From the NCBI RefSeq assembly GCF_008369915.1, contig NZ_VSRN01000001.1, positions 5,452,501-5,516,500 of the forward strand: a stretch of DNA of 64,000 nucleotides, in the 5' to 3' direction. Shown piece after piece: positions 23,295 through 33,600 of the stretch (within the stretch, counting starts at the first letter, position 1; every line of letters begins with the position of its first letter). The position numbers and the translations under genes are program-made. Source of the DNA: Dyadobacter sp. UC 10. Its GTDB lineage: Bacteria > Bacteroidota > Bacteroidia > Cytophagales > Spirosomataceae. The notes under the pieces were generated by a model, which did no database searches, was not told the origin of the DNA, and saw only the letters and a list, made by a program, of their open reading frames with translations.

Positions 23295-24503
23295 TTACCG
23301 TTTGCCTGCTACTTTCTCTGCCTCGTCCAGCACACGCATGATATTTTTACCCCATATCTTTTCAATATCTCCGGCAGAATAACCGCGTTTTACAAGTTCT
23401 TCCGTAATGGCACCGATCTGGCTCACATCTTTCACTCCGATCACTTCGCCGCCGCCGTCAAGGTCCATTCCTATGCCTACGTGATCTACGCTGGTGAGCT
23501 TTATCACATGTTCAATGTGGTTTACAGCGTCTTGCACGGTCGGTTTGTCGTCCTTGTATTTTTCGTCAACTGCTTTCATTTCATCTCTTAAAGCTTTTTT
23601 GTCCGCATCCGAAAGGTCGGTCTGCCGGATTTTAAGGCGCAGCGCTTTCAGCGACATTTCGTGCGGCTGCGAGGGTTTCTTTACAAAATTGGGGACAAAG
23701 TTGATCTGGATCACACCTCCGTTTTTCGCGAGCGCCCTGATCATATCGTCGGTCATATTGCGCGGTACGTCGCACAGTGCACGACAGGAGGAATGCGACG
23801 CGATCACCGGCGCTTTCGTGAGCCTGATCACATCGTAGAAGGTAGAGTCCGAGACGTGCGAAATGTCGACCATCATGCCCAGCCGGTTCATTTCCTGCAC
23901 CACCTGCTCGCCGAACTTGCTTAAACCATTGTGTTCAGGTCCGTCGCCGTCGGTAGACGAGTCGCAGATATCGTTATTCAGGGAGTGGGAAAGGGTAATG
24001 TATCGCAGGCCGAGGTCGTAAAACATTTTCAGGTTGGCAATGTCCTTCCCGATCGGCCAGCCATTTTCCATACCAATAAACATGGCGCGTTTTCCCTCTT
24101 TCTGCAATCGGTAGGCATCTTTGGAAGTAGTCGCGATTTCGGCGATATCCGGGTGGAGCCGGGCAGCTTCACGGATCTTGTCAAATATCGCCAGCGCATT
24201 CTTTTTGGCTTCTGCATTCGCTGCTTCTGTCCGTTTTCCCTGGCCGAGGTATACCGCAAAAAACATCCCGTCCATTCCGCCTCTGATCATTCGCGGAAAA
24301 TCGATCTGAGAACCGTCTCTTTCGTAGTCGTATTCCTTCGAAATGTCAAAACCCTCCTTCATCATATTAATAGGTACATCGGCGTGGGTATCGATCGTGA
24401 GGGCATTCGCGTGGATTTGCGCTGCCTTGGGCGACATCGTAACCGGCTGTGCCTGGGCGAGTGCCGCGACCGGAAATGCAAAAAGGAGCAGGAGTTTTCT
24501 CAT
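23295..24503 (-). CDS. Membrane dipeptidase (peptidase M19), secreted
   Basis: A 402-residue zinc dipeptidase with a signal peptide (MRKLLLLFAFPVAALAQAQ). Zinc-site motifs are visible: IDTHADVP (His-x-Asp), the bridging Glu in GMENGWPI, and His residues in VDISHVSD and IASHSSCRA. Family members hydrolyse dipeptides, including D-amino-acid ones; substrate here is not predictable. Of normal length for the family. Encoded alone between glgB and a divergent lipoprotein gene. Confidence 0.92.
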   Translation of the reverse strand: MRKLLLLFAFPVAALAQAQPVTMSPKAAQIHANALTIDTHADVPINMMKEGFDISKEYDYERDGSQIDFPRMIRGGMDGMFFAVYLGQGKRTEAANAEAKKNALAIFDKIREAARLHPDIAEIATTSKDAYRLQKEGKRAMFIGMENGWPIGKDIANLKMFYDLGLRYITLSHSLNNDICDSSTDGDGPEHNGLSKFGEQVVQEMNRLGMMVDISHVSDSTFYDVIRLTKAPVIASHSSCRALCDVPRNMTDDMIRALAKNGGVIQINFVPNFVKKPSQPHEMSLKALRLKIRQTDLSDADKKALRDEMKAVDEKYKDDKPTVQDAVNHIEHVIKLTSVDHVGIGMDLDGGGEVIGVKDVSQIGAITEELVKRGYSAGDIEKIWGKNIMRVLDEAEKVAGKR

Positions 24504-24668
24504 TGAGAATCAATTTGAGCGGTTTCGCAATTGGCCTATGCTGGTTTAAGATGCCCCCTTTTTCCCGGAAAAACAACTTCCAGCGCATTCAGATTGAAAT
24601 TCAGGAAAGAAAAGAACAGTAGAGAAACCCAAAGCCTGCATTAGTACTAAGCACCTCAACCTCCTGTT

Positions 24669-25493
24669 ATGCAGATCACATTAACCCGCCGGATATTATC
24701 AATTTCTTTTATTACCATCCTGATTACTTTTTGTGCCGGTTGCAAATCCACCCGGCTTACCCAAAAAAACATTGAAACCAGCCTTGCAGATCAGGATTTC
24801 ATGTACCAGTATTCTATTATCGATGCACTGATGGCCGGCGTATTCGACGGTGATCTGAATATAGCCGGGCTGAAAACCAAGGGTGATTTTGGTGTCGGTA
24901 CTTTTAATAAGGTCGACGGGGAACTGATGATCAATAACGGACGGGTATATCAGGTTCTTCACAACGGTTCTGTGAAGGAAGCCAGCGACTCCGACAGTAC
25001 TTCGGCGGCATTTGTGAAGTTTTTTAAGGCAGATACGATCATTACAATTACCGGCGAAAACCTGAGCTATGAAAAGATACAGGAGCATTTGGTAGATATC
25101 CTCAACCCAAACGCTATTTATGCTTTGCGGATCACCGGGAAATTTTCACAAATGACCACGCGCGCGGCTAGTCCGGCAAAACCTCCCTACAAAACACTGA
25201 GTGAGCATTTGAAAACAAATCAGGCCGTTTTCGAGCTAAAAGAAACGCATGGTATTTGTAACGGTTTCCTCCTTCCGCCATATCTCGCCCGGACCAACGT
25301 GCCGGGCTTTCACCTGCATTACGTTTCTGACGACCTGAAATCCGGCGGTCATATCTTTAAGTTCACGACCAACTCGGTGCGTGTGGAGATAGACCAGGCG
25401 AAGGGTTTTACGATCGAAAACAATACCGACCCCGCCTTTCAAACCGTCAACCTGAAACCTGACCGCGGCGAGGAGTTGAAGAAAATAGAGTAG
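24669..25493 (+). CDS. Lipoprotein with acetolactate decarboxylase domain
   Basis: A 274-residue protein with a lipobox at residues 22-25 (CAGC). The rest matches alpha-acetolactate decarboxylase: GVFDGDLNIAGLKTKGDFGVGT, RITGKFSQMTTRA, the HG(I/T)CNGFLLP segment and zinc ligands His215, His217 and His228 with the exact H-x-H-x10-H spacing of the Bacillus enzyme. That enzyme turns acetolactate into acetoin in the cytoplasm; a membrane-anchored exported form is odd. No alsS is visible next to it. The gene precedes a secreted alpha/beta hydrolase on the same strand. Confidence 0.85.
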   Translation: MQITLTRRILSISFITILITFCAGCKSTRLTQKNIETSLADQDFMYQYSIIDALMAGVFDGDLNIAGLKTKGDFGVGTFNKVDGELMINNGRVYQVLHNGSVKEASDSDSTSAAFVKFFKADTIITITGENLSYEKIQEHLVDILNPNAIYALRITGKFSQMTTRAASPAKPPYKTLSEHLKTNQAVFELKETHGICNGFLLPPYLARTNVPGFHLHYVSDDLKSGGHIFKFTTNSVRVEIDQAKGFTIENNTDPAFQTVNLKPDRGEELKKIE

Positions 25494-25587
25494 GTTTTGA
25501 CGATCTGTGTTAAAATTTTCTTTGCCTGGAACCTGTAACTGAGTTAGTGAAGCTATATTTATATCCTCATTTCCAATTTGCCCTGCA

Positions 25588-26598
25588 TTGAAAACAATTG
25601 TTAGCTGTATTCTTTTAATATGGATCTGTACCTGCACCGCCCGGGCACAGGCTACCTATTTCACAGATATTCTCGGTAAAGGATTTAAGCAGGCTACTAT
25701 CGTCCAACCTGCTGACTATGAGGGCAGCGTCACCTGCACGATTGTCCGGAAAACCACGACGGAAAAAAGCAGTAAGGCTGTCCTGTACGTACACGGTTTT
25801 AACGACTACTTTTTCCAGGAAGAAATGGCGGAACGCTTTCTGAATGAAGGGTATAACTTCTACGCGGTCGACCTCCGCAAGTACGGCCGCTCGTGGCTGG
25901 GGCACCAGAAATTCAACAATGTTAGAGATCTGAGCGAGTATTTCGCCGACATTGATACTACTTTAAATATCATTCATCAGGAAGGCAACGCGAAAGTCCT
26001 GCTCATGGGGCATTCGCTCGGTGGGCTGATCGTTTCAATGTATGCGGATGCAAGAAGCGGGAAGGAACGTTTTGATGCAATACTTCTGAATAGCCCGATG
26101 TTTGACCTTACTTTTAAATCGGGACTAAAAAAAACAGCCCTGCCTTTGATGATCAAACGCGCTGAAAAGCATCCTGAAACACTTATCGACCTGGGGTTGA
26201 ACCCGCTTTACGGAGAAAGTCTGCATAAAGATTACCGGGGCGAATGGTCTTATAGCCTGGGTTTCAAGCCGCTGATCGCCCCGCCGGTCAATTTCGGCTG
26301 GCTACGTGCCGTGAATATGGGACAGGAAAAGCTTTCGCAGGGTTTGCAGATCAACAAACCGGTTCTGGTATTGCACGCCGCCAAATCCATCGACGAAAAG
26401 AAATGGACCGACGCGATGTTTAGTGCGGATGCAATCCTCAATGTGAGTGAGGTGGCGCGGCAGGCGCAGAATATTGTGGGCCAATACAGCATTCAGGCAG
26501 TTCCGGGCGGTATGCACGATCTGGTACTCTCCAAAAAACCAGTGCGTGAAGAAGTATATTCTACGATTTTCAACTGGGCAAAGAGAATGGTAAAATAG
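25588..26598 (+). CDS. Secreted alpha/beta hydrolase (serine aminopeptidase S33-like)
   Basis: A 336-residue protein with a signal peptide (residues 1-20, cleaved near ARAQA). The hydrolase core shows the oxyanion segment VLYVHGFNDY, AVDLRKYGRS, the nucleophile elbow GHSLGG with Ser143, and a late catalytic His in PGGMHDL. This pattern is that of monoacylglycerol-lipase/S33 hydrolases; the substrate is unknown. It is 94 bases after the acetolactate-decarboxylase-like gene and convergent with the next gene. Confidence 0.85.
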   Translation: MKTIVSCILLIWICTCTARAQATYFTDILGKGFKQATIVQPADYEGSVTCTIVRKTTTEKSSKAVLYVHGFNDYFFQEEMAERFLNEGYNFYAVDLRKYGRSWLGHQKFNNVRDLSEYFADIDTTLNIIHQEGNAKVLLMGHSLGGLIVSMYADARSGKERFDAILLNSPMFDLTFKSGLKKTALPLMIKRAEKHPETLIDLGLNPLYGESLHKDYRGEWSYSLGFKPLIAPPVNFGWLRAVNMGQEKLSQGLQINKPVLVLHAAKSIDEKKWTDAMFSADAILNVSEVARQAQNIVGQYSIQAVPGGMHDLVLSKKPVREEVYSTIFNWAKRMVK

Positions 26599-26607
26599 CT
26601 GCTGTCC

Positions 26608-27750
26608 CTATTGCTTGTTCGCCTTGTAAGTTGCTATCTCCTTTAATATTGCAGGGTTAGAAGTCCCGGTTTCTTCGAGGAATTTCAATGCTTTCTGGGA
26701 GATAAACCGGTTTTCCAGTTGGAGCAGCTTCATGACTGATTTGCAGGTTTGGGGATCTTTAATAGCCAGTTTCGTATAAATCGCAAGCACATCGCCGACC
26801 AGTTCTCCGTTCAGGTTCTGAAGTTGACCCGCGAGCCCGTCCCGTACTTTTTCGTTCAGAAATGGCGCATCTTTCAGTTTGGCCAAAAGTAATTTGCGCT
26901 GGCTATAGTCCGCCTGATTAAACTTCCCTAACAACGCGATTTGCAGTGAATCCGATTGCAGATCGGTCGCACCGATCGCGCGGATTGCCCTTTCGGAAAA
27001 GCTGTAATTTTCATTACTGATAAAACCTAAAAGCCGGGCTGTCAACGCAGGGTTTGGTTTTATAAATCCATTGATATGGTCCAGCGCCCAAAGTCGGTCC
27101 GACGGGTCGCTGCTTTCCAGTATTTTCAGGATCAGTTCGGCAGATAATGCTTTTTTGGTAAGGTTAATAACCTGGTCCTGAGTGGGTCCATAAATGAAAT
27201 GCCACATTTTGTAAGTGGTGTAAGCCGCGCCTTTTACAATGTAATCAAGCACACTTTTGGCCGTCGCAGAAGAGACTGCGTCAACCCCTTTCACTGCAAA
27301 TCGGGGTTTTGGAACCAACTCTTCGTACGACAAATTCCGCAGCGGAGATTGTGCGTCGGCCAGCAATGCATTCAGTCGCTGGTACTCTTCGGCTGTAAAC
27401 GGTTCGTGGTCGGATTTGCTTAAATATTCCTTTTCAGGAAGCTCAAAGCCCAGGTAGCGACCGGTCGTGTTCCAGTAAATCGCCACATCCAGCAACCTGC
27501 ATTTATCATCAAAACAAACACTTGCCTTCAACCGCCGGTGATAGGAAACAGGGAAACCTTCTTTCGACAGACTCTGAAACAAGGTATCGTCGGAAAGTTC
27601 ATCATCGAAATCGAATGTGAACGCCCGGGTGATTTCCGGTTTTAGTGCAATTGTCGGCGCAAGGAAATACCTGGTTGGCTGGTCGGAATGAAATGCCGAG
27701 CCAGCCAATGCAAGTAAAATTAAAACCAAAAAATGGCTGCATTTATTCAT
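26608..27750 (-). CDS. Secreted HEAT-repeat protein with FMN-binding-like motif
   Basis: A 380-residue protein. The frame extends 200 bases further into the upstream gene, but the ATG at 27750 gives a proper signal peptide (CSHFLVLILLALAGSAF). The segment GVDAVSSATAKSVLDYI (about residues 163-179) resembles the SGAT motif of FMN_bind domains, where flavin is attached to Thr. After residue ~210 helical pairs look like HEAT repeats. It is the last gene of the SusC/SusD operon, 11 bases after the FAD oxidoreductase, so an electron-transfer partner of that enzyme is possible but unproven. Confidence 0.65.
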   Translation of the reverse strand: MNKCSHFLVLILLALAGSAFHSDQPTRYFLAPTIALKPEITRAFTFDFDDELSDDTLFQSLSKEGFPVSYHRRLKASVCFDDKCRLLDVAIYWNTTGRYLGFELPEKEYLSKSDHEPFTAEEYQRLNALLADAQSPLRNLSYEELVPKPRFAVKGVDAVSSATAKSVLDYIVKGAAYTTYKMWHFIYGPTQDQVINLTKKALSAELILKILESSDPSDRLWALDHINGFIKPNPALTARLLGFISNENYSFSERAIRAIGATDLQSDSLQIALLGKFNQADYSQRKLLLAKLKDAPFLNEKVRDGLAGQLQNLNGELVGDVLAIYTKLAIKDPQTCKSVMKLLQLENRFISQKALKFLEETGTSNPAILKEIATYKANKQ

Positions 27751-27761
27751 GAAACATCCAA

Positions 27762-29123
27762 TCAGGCAATGCCCGGCACAATTCCGCCATGTTCTGTGAT
27801 AAGTTGTCTGAGCTCTTTCATCGGCACGTCTGCCGGGGTTTTGTTCAATTTGCAGGCCAGTACTGCCGCCGCGCCTGCGGCCTGGCCCATGCCCATGCAC
27901 GAAGCCTGTACGCGCAATGCGGAGTTGGCCAGTCTGTCGCTGCTGAGGCATCGTCCGGCTACCAGAAAGTTTTTGCTGTTTTTCGGGATCAGTGCGCGCA
28001 GCGGCACACTCGGTACCACGCCTTCTTTCAGGTGGTCAGGTACCACACCGTTTTCGTCGTGGACGTCGATGGGATAGTACGAATAGGAGACGGCATCGTC
28101 GAAGAGTTTTCCGGTCACATAATCTTCGTGGGTGATTTTGTACAGCCCGTCGATCCGGTATGTTTCGCGCACGCCTGTTTCGTTTTGCATGTCGATCAGC
28201 TTTGTTTTTTCCAATCCCGGTAAAGTTCTCAGAAAACGAAGCGTGTTCAGCAATGCGGTCCTGCCCTGAATGTTGGCGACGGAATGCGTTTCCGAGGTAG
28301 TGGAATCTGCTTTCAAAATATGCTGAATGTTGTCGCCCTGGCTTTTCAGCAGCCCTACAATATTGTTCCGGAAATCCGTTTTGACAAGCTGCCCTTTTTG
28401 AATAGCTTCCTGGTATTTTGACTGTATCATTTTCAAATCCAGCGATTTAAAATCGTACCCGCCGATCTGGAACATCAATGTACCTGGCTGTGTTTCGGCC
28501 TCGCGTAAAAGCTTGTAACCGGCTAAGTGCGCTGCGTAACCATTCCCGGTACAGTCGATCAGCTGCTTGCAGGTTATTTCGGTATTGGTGCCTTTCCCCA
28601 CCGTCTCAATGGTCCAGCTGTTATTTTGAAAAGCAACACGCGTCGGGGTTTCATAAAAGCGGAGCTGCACGCCCGCTTCGAGGCACTTTTCCTCGATCAG
28701 CATGGCATAAAGCTGTCCGTTGAGGCGCACCTGGTGCCTCGGGTGGTGGCGTCCGTGCGGTATCGAAAAATTGGGCAGGGTATCGTCATTCAATGCAACC
28801 GCCTCCTGCACCAGTTCCCAGCCGATCCCGCCGATTACCTGTTTTCCCCACGCAAAAAATATCCCCGGAAACGCCACGCCGCCGGTAGTGGTGGTGCCGC
28901 CCAGCTGACTTCCGTTTTCTATCAAAATGACCTTTTGTCCGGCACGCCCTGCCTGTATTGCGGCAATCACGCCCGCGGTACCGCCACCTACAACCACAAT
29001 ATCCGTTTTCAGCGATTGTTTTTTTACTTTATAAGGCTCCCGGACTATTTCCGCCGCATTCTCATTTGATCCGATCCCAAAGGAAATGGCCCCGATGGAA
29101 GCTAATGCTGATCTTCTCTTCAT
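27762..29123 (-). CDS. FAD-dependent oxidoreductase, exported
   Basis: A 453-residue protein of the FAD_oxidored (PF12831-type) family. The Rossmann motif VVVGGGTAGVIAAIQAGRAG and a following E (LIENG) bind the ADP part of FAD; LGGTTTTGG and the late NFLVAGRCLSSD and GQAAGAAAV motifs are family signatures. The ATG at 29123 is preferred; it gives MKRRSALASIGAISFG, a Tat-like twin-Arg signal. Placed 20 bases after susD, the enzyme probably oxidises the substrate imported or bound by the neighbouring Sus proteins, as in several PUL-like loci; the substrate is unknown. Confidence 0.88.
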   Translation of the reverse strand: MKRRSALASIGAISFGIGSNENAAEIVREPYKVKKQSLKTDIVVVGGGTAGVIAAIQAGRAGQKVILIENGSQLGGTTTTGGVAFPGIFFAWGKQVIGGIGWELVQEAVALNDDTLPNFSIPHGRHHPRHQVRLNGQLYAMLIEEKCLEAGVQLRFYETPTRVAFQNNSWTIETVGKGTNTEITCKQLIDCTGNGYAAHLAGYKLLREAETQPGTLMFQIGGYDFKSLDLKMIQSKYQEAIQKGQLVKTDFRNNIVGLLKSQGDNIQHILKADSTTSETHSVANIQGRTALLNTLRFLRTLPGLEKTKLIDMQNETGVRETYRIDGLYKITHEDYVTGKLFDDAVSYSYYPIDVHDENGVVPDHLKEGVVPSVPLRALIPKNSKNFLVAGRCLSSDRLANSALRVQASCMGMGQAAGAAAVLACKLNKTPADVPMKELRQLITEHGGIVPGIA

Positions 29124-29143
29124 AATCTTTGAATTTATATGGA

Positions 29144-30586
29144 TCAATAACCTGGATTCTGATCTTTTGAAGGGTCCAGTGCTTTGTTAAAATTGATTTC
29201 TGAATTGGGTATCGGCCAGAGCAAATGCTTGTCGGCGACAGTGATGTTTTTCGATTTCTGGATAACCTCTTTCAGCTTTCCTGTGCGTTTCAGATCGAGC
29301 CAGCGCTTGCCGAGGTAGTGGAATTCGTAGGCCCTTTCCTGTAAAACCAGATCCTGGAATGTCGAGGCGGTGTAGGCTGTTGCCACGTAATCATCAGGTG
29401 CGGCGGTCGCCGGGGCTAATCCATAGGCGCGGCGGCGTACCTGGTTGAGTGCATCCATTGCTGCCGGGGTAACACTATTTTCTGCCATTACCGCAGCCTC
29501 GGCGTAGATCAGCAGGGCGTCGGCATAGCTGTAAACCGGATCATCGTTACCCGCGCCATTCTGTGCAATTGCAGCTTTATCGATAAATTTGGAACTGAGC
29601 AGCGTATTGGCACCCAAACCGATATTGACTTTATTCCACAGCCCCTTGCGAATATCTTTTTCATTCCATGCCTGGTAAAAAGGATCGGTAGTTTGTCCGT
29701 AAACCACATAAGCGCCGCCGAAATTGAACAGTCCTGTGCTGGGATGGTTTGTGATCCAGAGCATATAATTGCCCTGCGCAATCTGCCGGGTATATTTAAA
29801 GAAGAAAATTTCCTCGGAAGTACTCACCAGCTCCGGCCCGAAAACGTTCGTCTGAAAGTCGGCCGTCGTTTTGACAGGTACCAGCGAGAATTTACCTGAT
29901 TTGATCACTTCATCCGCCTTGTCACGCGCGCTGGCATATTGTTTCAAATTCAGGTACACATCTGCAAGCAATAGCTTGGCCGACCATTTGGAGGGTCTTC
30001 CATTCATGGCGGGTTTATCAGGCAGGTTTTGTTCAGCCTCCGTCAGATCGGCGGTAATCAATGCGTACACCTGTTCGGGCGTACTTTTGGCGAGGTCTGT
30101 TTCCAGCATATTCGCTTCCGTCCGCAACGGCACACCCGCCCAGTTTCTTACCAGCTGGAAATAGTTAAATGCACGCAGGAATTTAGCCTCGGCCACATAC
30201 TTTTTGACATCAGCCTCGCTGATCGCATTGCCTTTCGGCGCATTCGCAATCACCAGGTTTGCATTGCGGATACTGAGGTAGAACGCATTCCACAAGCCGG
30301 CTACCCGGCTGATATTGGCGTCGTTAAAACCCTGATATTCATGCAATGGCGCCCAGCTGCCGCGGCCGTAGGCGTAGTCTGCCTGACATTCGAGGGTAGT
30401 TTCATAGACGGCGTAATTGTTGTCGCGGAGCGGTTTGTAAATGCCGTTAGCAGCGGCTTCCACCTCGGCGGCGGTATTGAAAAATGTTTCCACCACAATG
30501 GATTTAGGCTTTTCTTCCAGCAGGTCTTCACAGGAAGCCAGCGTAATAAGCGCAATGACAGGCAGGATATATTTTGAGATTTTCAT
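29144..30586 (-). CDS. RagB/SusD family nutrient-binding lipoprotein
   Basis: A 480-residue surface lipoprotein (lipobox LASC, Cys19) of the SusD family. Family features are FFNTAAEVEAAANGIY near the start, AEAKFLRAFNYFQLVRNWAGVPL with the TPR-like helices, and the late AYEFHYLGKRWLDLKRTGK and a C-terminus ending in NPGY. It caps the SusC barrel encoded 36 bases upstream and captures the substrate. Confidence 0.95.
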   Translation of the reverse strand: MKISKYILPVIALITLASCEDLLEEKPKSIVVETFFNTAAEVEAAANGIYKPLRDNNYAVYETTLECQADYAYGRGSWAPLHEYQGFNDANISRVAGLWNAFYLSIRNANLVIANAPKGNAISEADVKKYVAEAKFLRAFNYFQLVRNWAGVPLRTEANMLETDLAKSTPEQVYALITADLTEAEQNLPDKPAMNGRPSKWSAKLLLADVYLNLKQYASARDKADEVIKSGKFSLVPVKTTADFQTNVFGPELVSTSEEIFFFKYTRQIAQGNYMLWITNHPSTGLFNFGGAYVVYGQTTDPFYQAWNEKDIRKGLWNKVNIGLGANTLLSSKFIDKAAIAQNGAGNDDPVYSYADALLIYAEAAVMAENSVTPAAMDALNQVRRRAYGLAPATAAPDDYVATAYTASTFQDLVLQERAYEFHYLGKRWLDLKRTGKLKEVIQKSKNITVADKHLLWPIPNSEINFNKALDPSKDQNPGY

Positions 30587-30622
30587 GAGATTTCTTTTAG
30601 CAGTAAAAAAAAAGCGAATACC

Positions 30623-33600
30623 TTAAAAGCCTACACGAAGCCCGGCTGTGAATGATTTTGCCGTAGGGTAACTGTTGTGGTCAATTCCCTGCAACTGCAC
30701 ATTACCACCTCCTTTGGAATTTACCTCGGGATCCCACCAGGAGTATTTGGTAAACGTCAGCAGGTTTTGCGCACTGACATACAGCTGCACATTCCGCACG
30801 GACTTAACTCCCCATTTTTCCAGCGGCAGGTTATAGGCGAGCTGGATATTCCGCAGCCGCAGGTACGAACCGTCCTCGATAAAGCGATCAGAAACGCGCG
30901 CATTCGAATTCCGGGTGATCAGCGGGTATTTTGCATTCGGGTTTTCGGGCGTCCAGTGATTGTATAGTACTTCTTTCGGCATATTGAGGCCAAAACCGTA
31001 GTCGATCGTATTCACAATCGAGCTTACATTAAAAAGGTCATTTCCCTGCACGCCCTGGATAAACAGTGTCAGGTCGAAACCTTTGTAGGACATGTTGGAA
31101 TTGATACCGTAGATGAAATCAGGGTTCGGGTTACCGATATAGGTTTTGTCATTTTGCGTAATGTTACCGTCGTTGTCAAGGTCCTGGAATTGCAGTTTTC
31201 CCTGCTCGGTATACCCGTTTTCAATATAGCCCCAAAACTGACCGACCGGCCTGCCTTCACGCAAAATGGAGGTCACGTCATTGATCACGACTACGCCGAC
31301 GCTGCCCCCGAGGATATCATCATTGCCGTACAGCTTAACCACTTTGTTGCGGTTAAAAGAAATATTGGTATTCAGGTCCCATTTGAACTCACCCGTGAAA
31401 ATGCGGCTATCGACACCGAATTCCAGTCCCTGGTTACGCATTTCGCCTACGTTTCTGATCGTGGAAGTATAACCGAGAGAGGAGGGCAGGGTCACACGGT
31501 TGAGGAGGTTACGGGTATTTTTTATATAAAAATCTGCTGAAAGCAGGACCCTGTTTTTCAGGATTCCCATATCAATACCAATATCTTTTTGTTCCGTCGT
31601 CTCCCATTTCAGGTTACCCGGCAAGGTCGTTTCCGGGGTGAAGGAAGGGTACATCGCATCATCGAATACGGTGCGGCCAGCTTCGAGCTGGTTCAGTGTT
31701 GCATAAGGATCAATAGCCTGGCTTCCCGTGAGTCCCCAGCTGGCCCGCAGTTTCAGGTCGGAGATATTGCTGTTATTTTTGAGGAAGTCTTCATTCGAAA
31801 TCCGCCATGCAACGGCGCCGGAAGGGAAATAGCCCCATTTTTCACCCTTGCTGTACCGGGAAGACCCGTCCCTTCTGATACTGGCCGTGAACAGGTATTT
31901 ATCTTTCAAAGCATAGTTAACGCGCCCCAGGTAGGAAAGGAGTACAGCTTTGGAATATCCGGAACCCGGAATGCCTGGCGTAGCGGCCGAGCCGAGGCCA
32001 GATGTTTCGGTAATATCGCTCAGAAAACCGGTACCGGCTCCCGAAAGGGAGGTAGTCAGGAAATCCTGATAAGTAAAACCCGCCACAGCCGACACGCTGT
32101 GTATTTCGTTAAAAGTCTTGTTGTAGCTGATTGTATTTTCATTCAGGAAGCTTGTCGCCTGCGTGTTGCGCACGGTCGCATTCCCATTGGAGTTTACGAA
32201 TTTACGGGTAGTGTAAATGTCGGTACGGTCGTCCGCATTCTCGATCCCGCCGGAAATTTTAATAGCTATTTCCGGAATAGGGTTGTAAATGAATGCTGCA
32301 TTGGAGAGGATCCTGTTGGCTTTTACCACATTCGTTTGTTCATTAATGAAATTGAGCGGGTTGATCAGGTCTGTCGCGATAAAAGGGTAGGCGGTGGCCA
32401 TAACCCTGTACGATCCGTCCTCATTGTAGGGCGTCAAAGTAGGCGGGCTGGATATAGCCGCCGAGATCATCGAATTCCCACGTGATCCGCCTTCGCTGTC
32501 ACGACGCGCCGTTTTCAGGCGGGACAGGGTGGTCGACATTGTGAAGGAAATCTTCTTGCTGATACTGTGTTTAAAATTGGTTCTCAGTGAATAGCGGTCA
32601 TAATCGCTGCCTTTTATAATACCATCCTGTCCGAAGAAGCTCCCGGATATCGAAAACTGCGTTTTTTCATTTCCTCCGCTCACCGTTATCGAAGTGGATT
32701 TGATCGGCGCACGGCGGAAAACCTGGTCCTGCCAGTCGAAACCTTCGCCAAAATTGTTGACCTGCTCGTCGGTAAAATAGGGTGCAAGCTTATCGTTCGC
32801 AGCCTGCATATTATAGAAGCGCGCATATTCGGAAGCATTCATCAGTTCGAGCTTCTTCCGGAGCGTCTGCGAACTGTAACTTGTCTCGATATCCACCCTC
32901 GTTTTTCCCGCCTTACCCTGTTTGGTAGTGATCAAAACAACGCCGTTCGCACCTCTTGAACCATAAATAGCGGTCGCAGAAGCATCTTTTAAAATTTCCA
33001 TGCTTTCAATGTCGACGCTGTTCAGGATCGTCGGGTTATTGCCCGTAGTAGGAAATCCGTCTACCACATAAAGCGGGTCGTTGCTTCCCTGAATGGAGTT
33101 GGTACCCCTGATCCGTACGCTCATGCCAGCGCCCGGGGAGCCATTGTTTTGCGTAACCTGCACACCGGCCGCCCTGCCGGAAAGCGCCTGCAATGCATTG
33201 GAAGTAGGGAAAGAGTTAATATCCTTGGATTTGACCTGGGCCACCGACCCGGTTATGTCGCTCTTTTTGACGGTACCATAACCTACTACCACGATTTCGT
33301 TTAACGAGCGGTCTTCCGGCGCAAGTGAGACCGTGATCACCGATGAACTTCTTACCGGAACCTCCTGGCTCTGGTATCCTACGAAGCTGAAAACAAGTAC
33401 CGCATTCGTTGCCTCCTCGTCGGGTAAGGCGAGTTTAAAGCTCCCGTCAATATCGGTGGTAGTGCCCTTTTGGGTGCCTTTGATCACGACGCTGACCCCG
33501 GGCAGGCCACTGTTCTTTTCGTCGAGCACCTTTCCGGTCAGTTCCCGTTCGGCCCTGCTGCTCAGCTGTAATGGTGCTATTTCGGGGATCAGGCTCTGGC

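Noticed and set aside
27751..27951. N-terminal extension of the HEAT-repeat protein
   Set aside because: It runs into the FAD oxidoreductase gene in another frame and is Arg-rich; the ATG at 27750 gives a proper signal peptide.
31589..32485. 298-codon plus-strand frame inside susC
   Set aside because: Antisense shadow of a well-supported SusC gene; no domain recognised.
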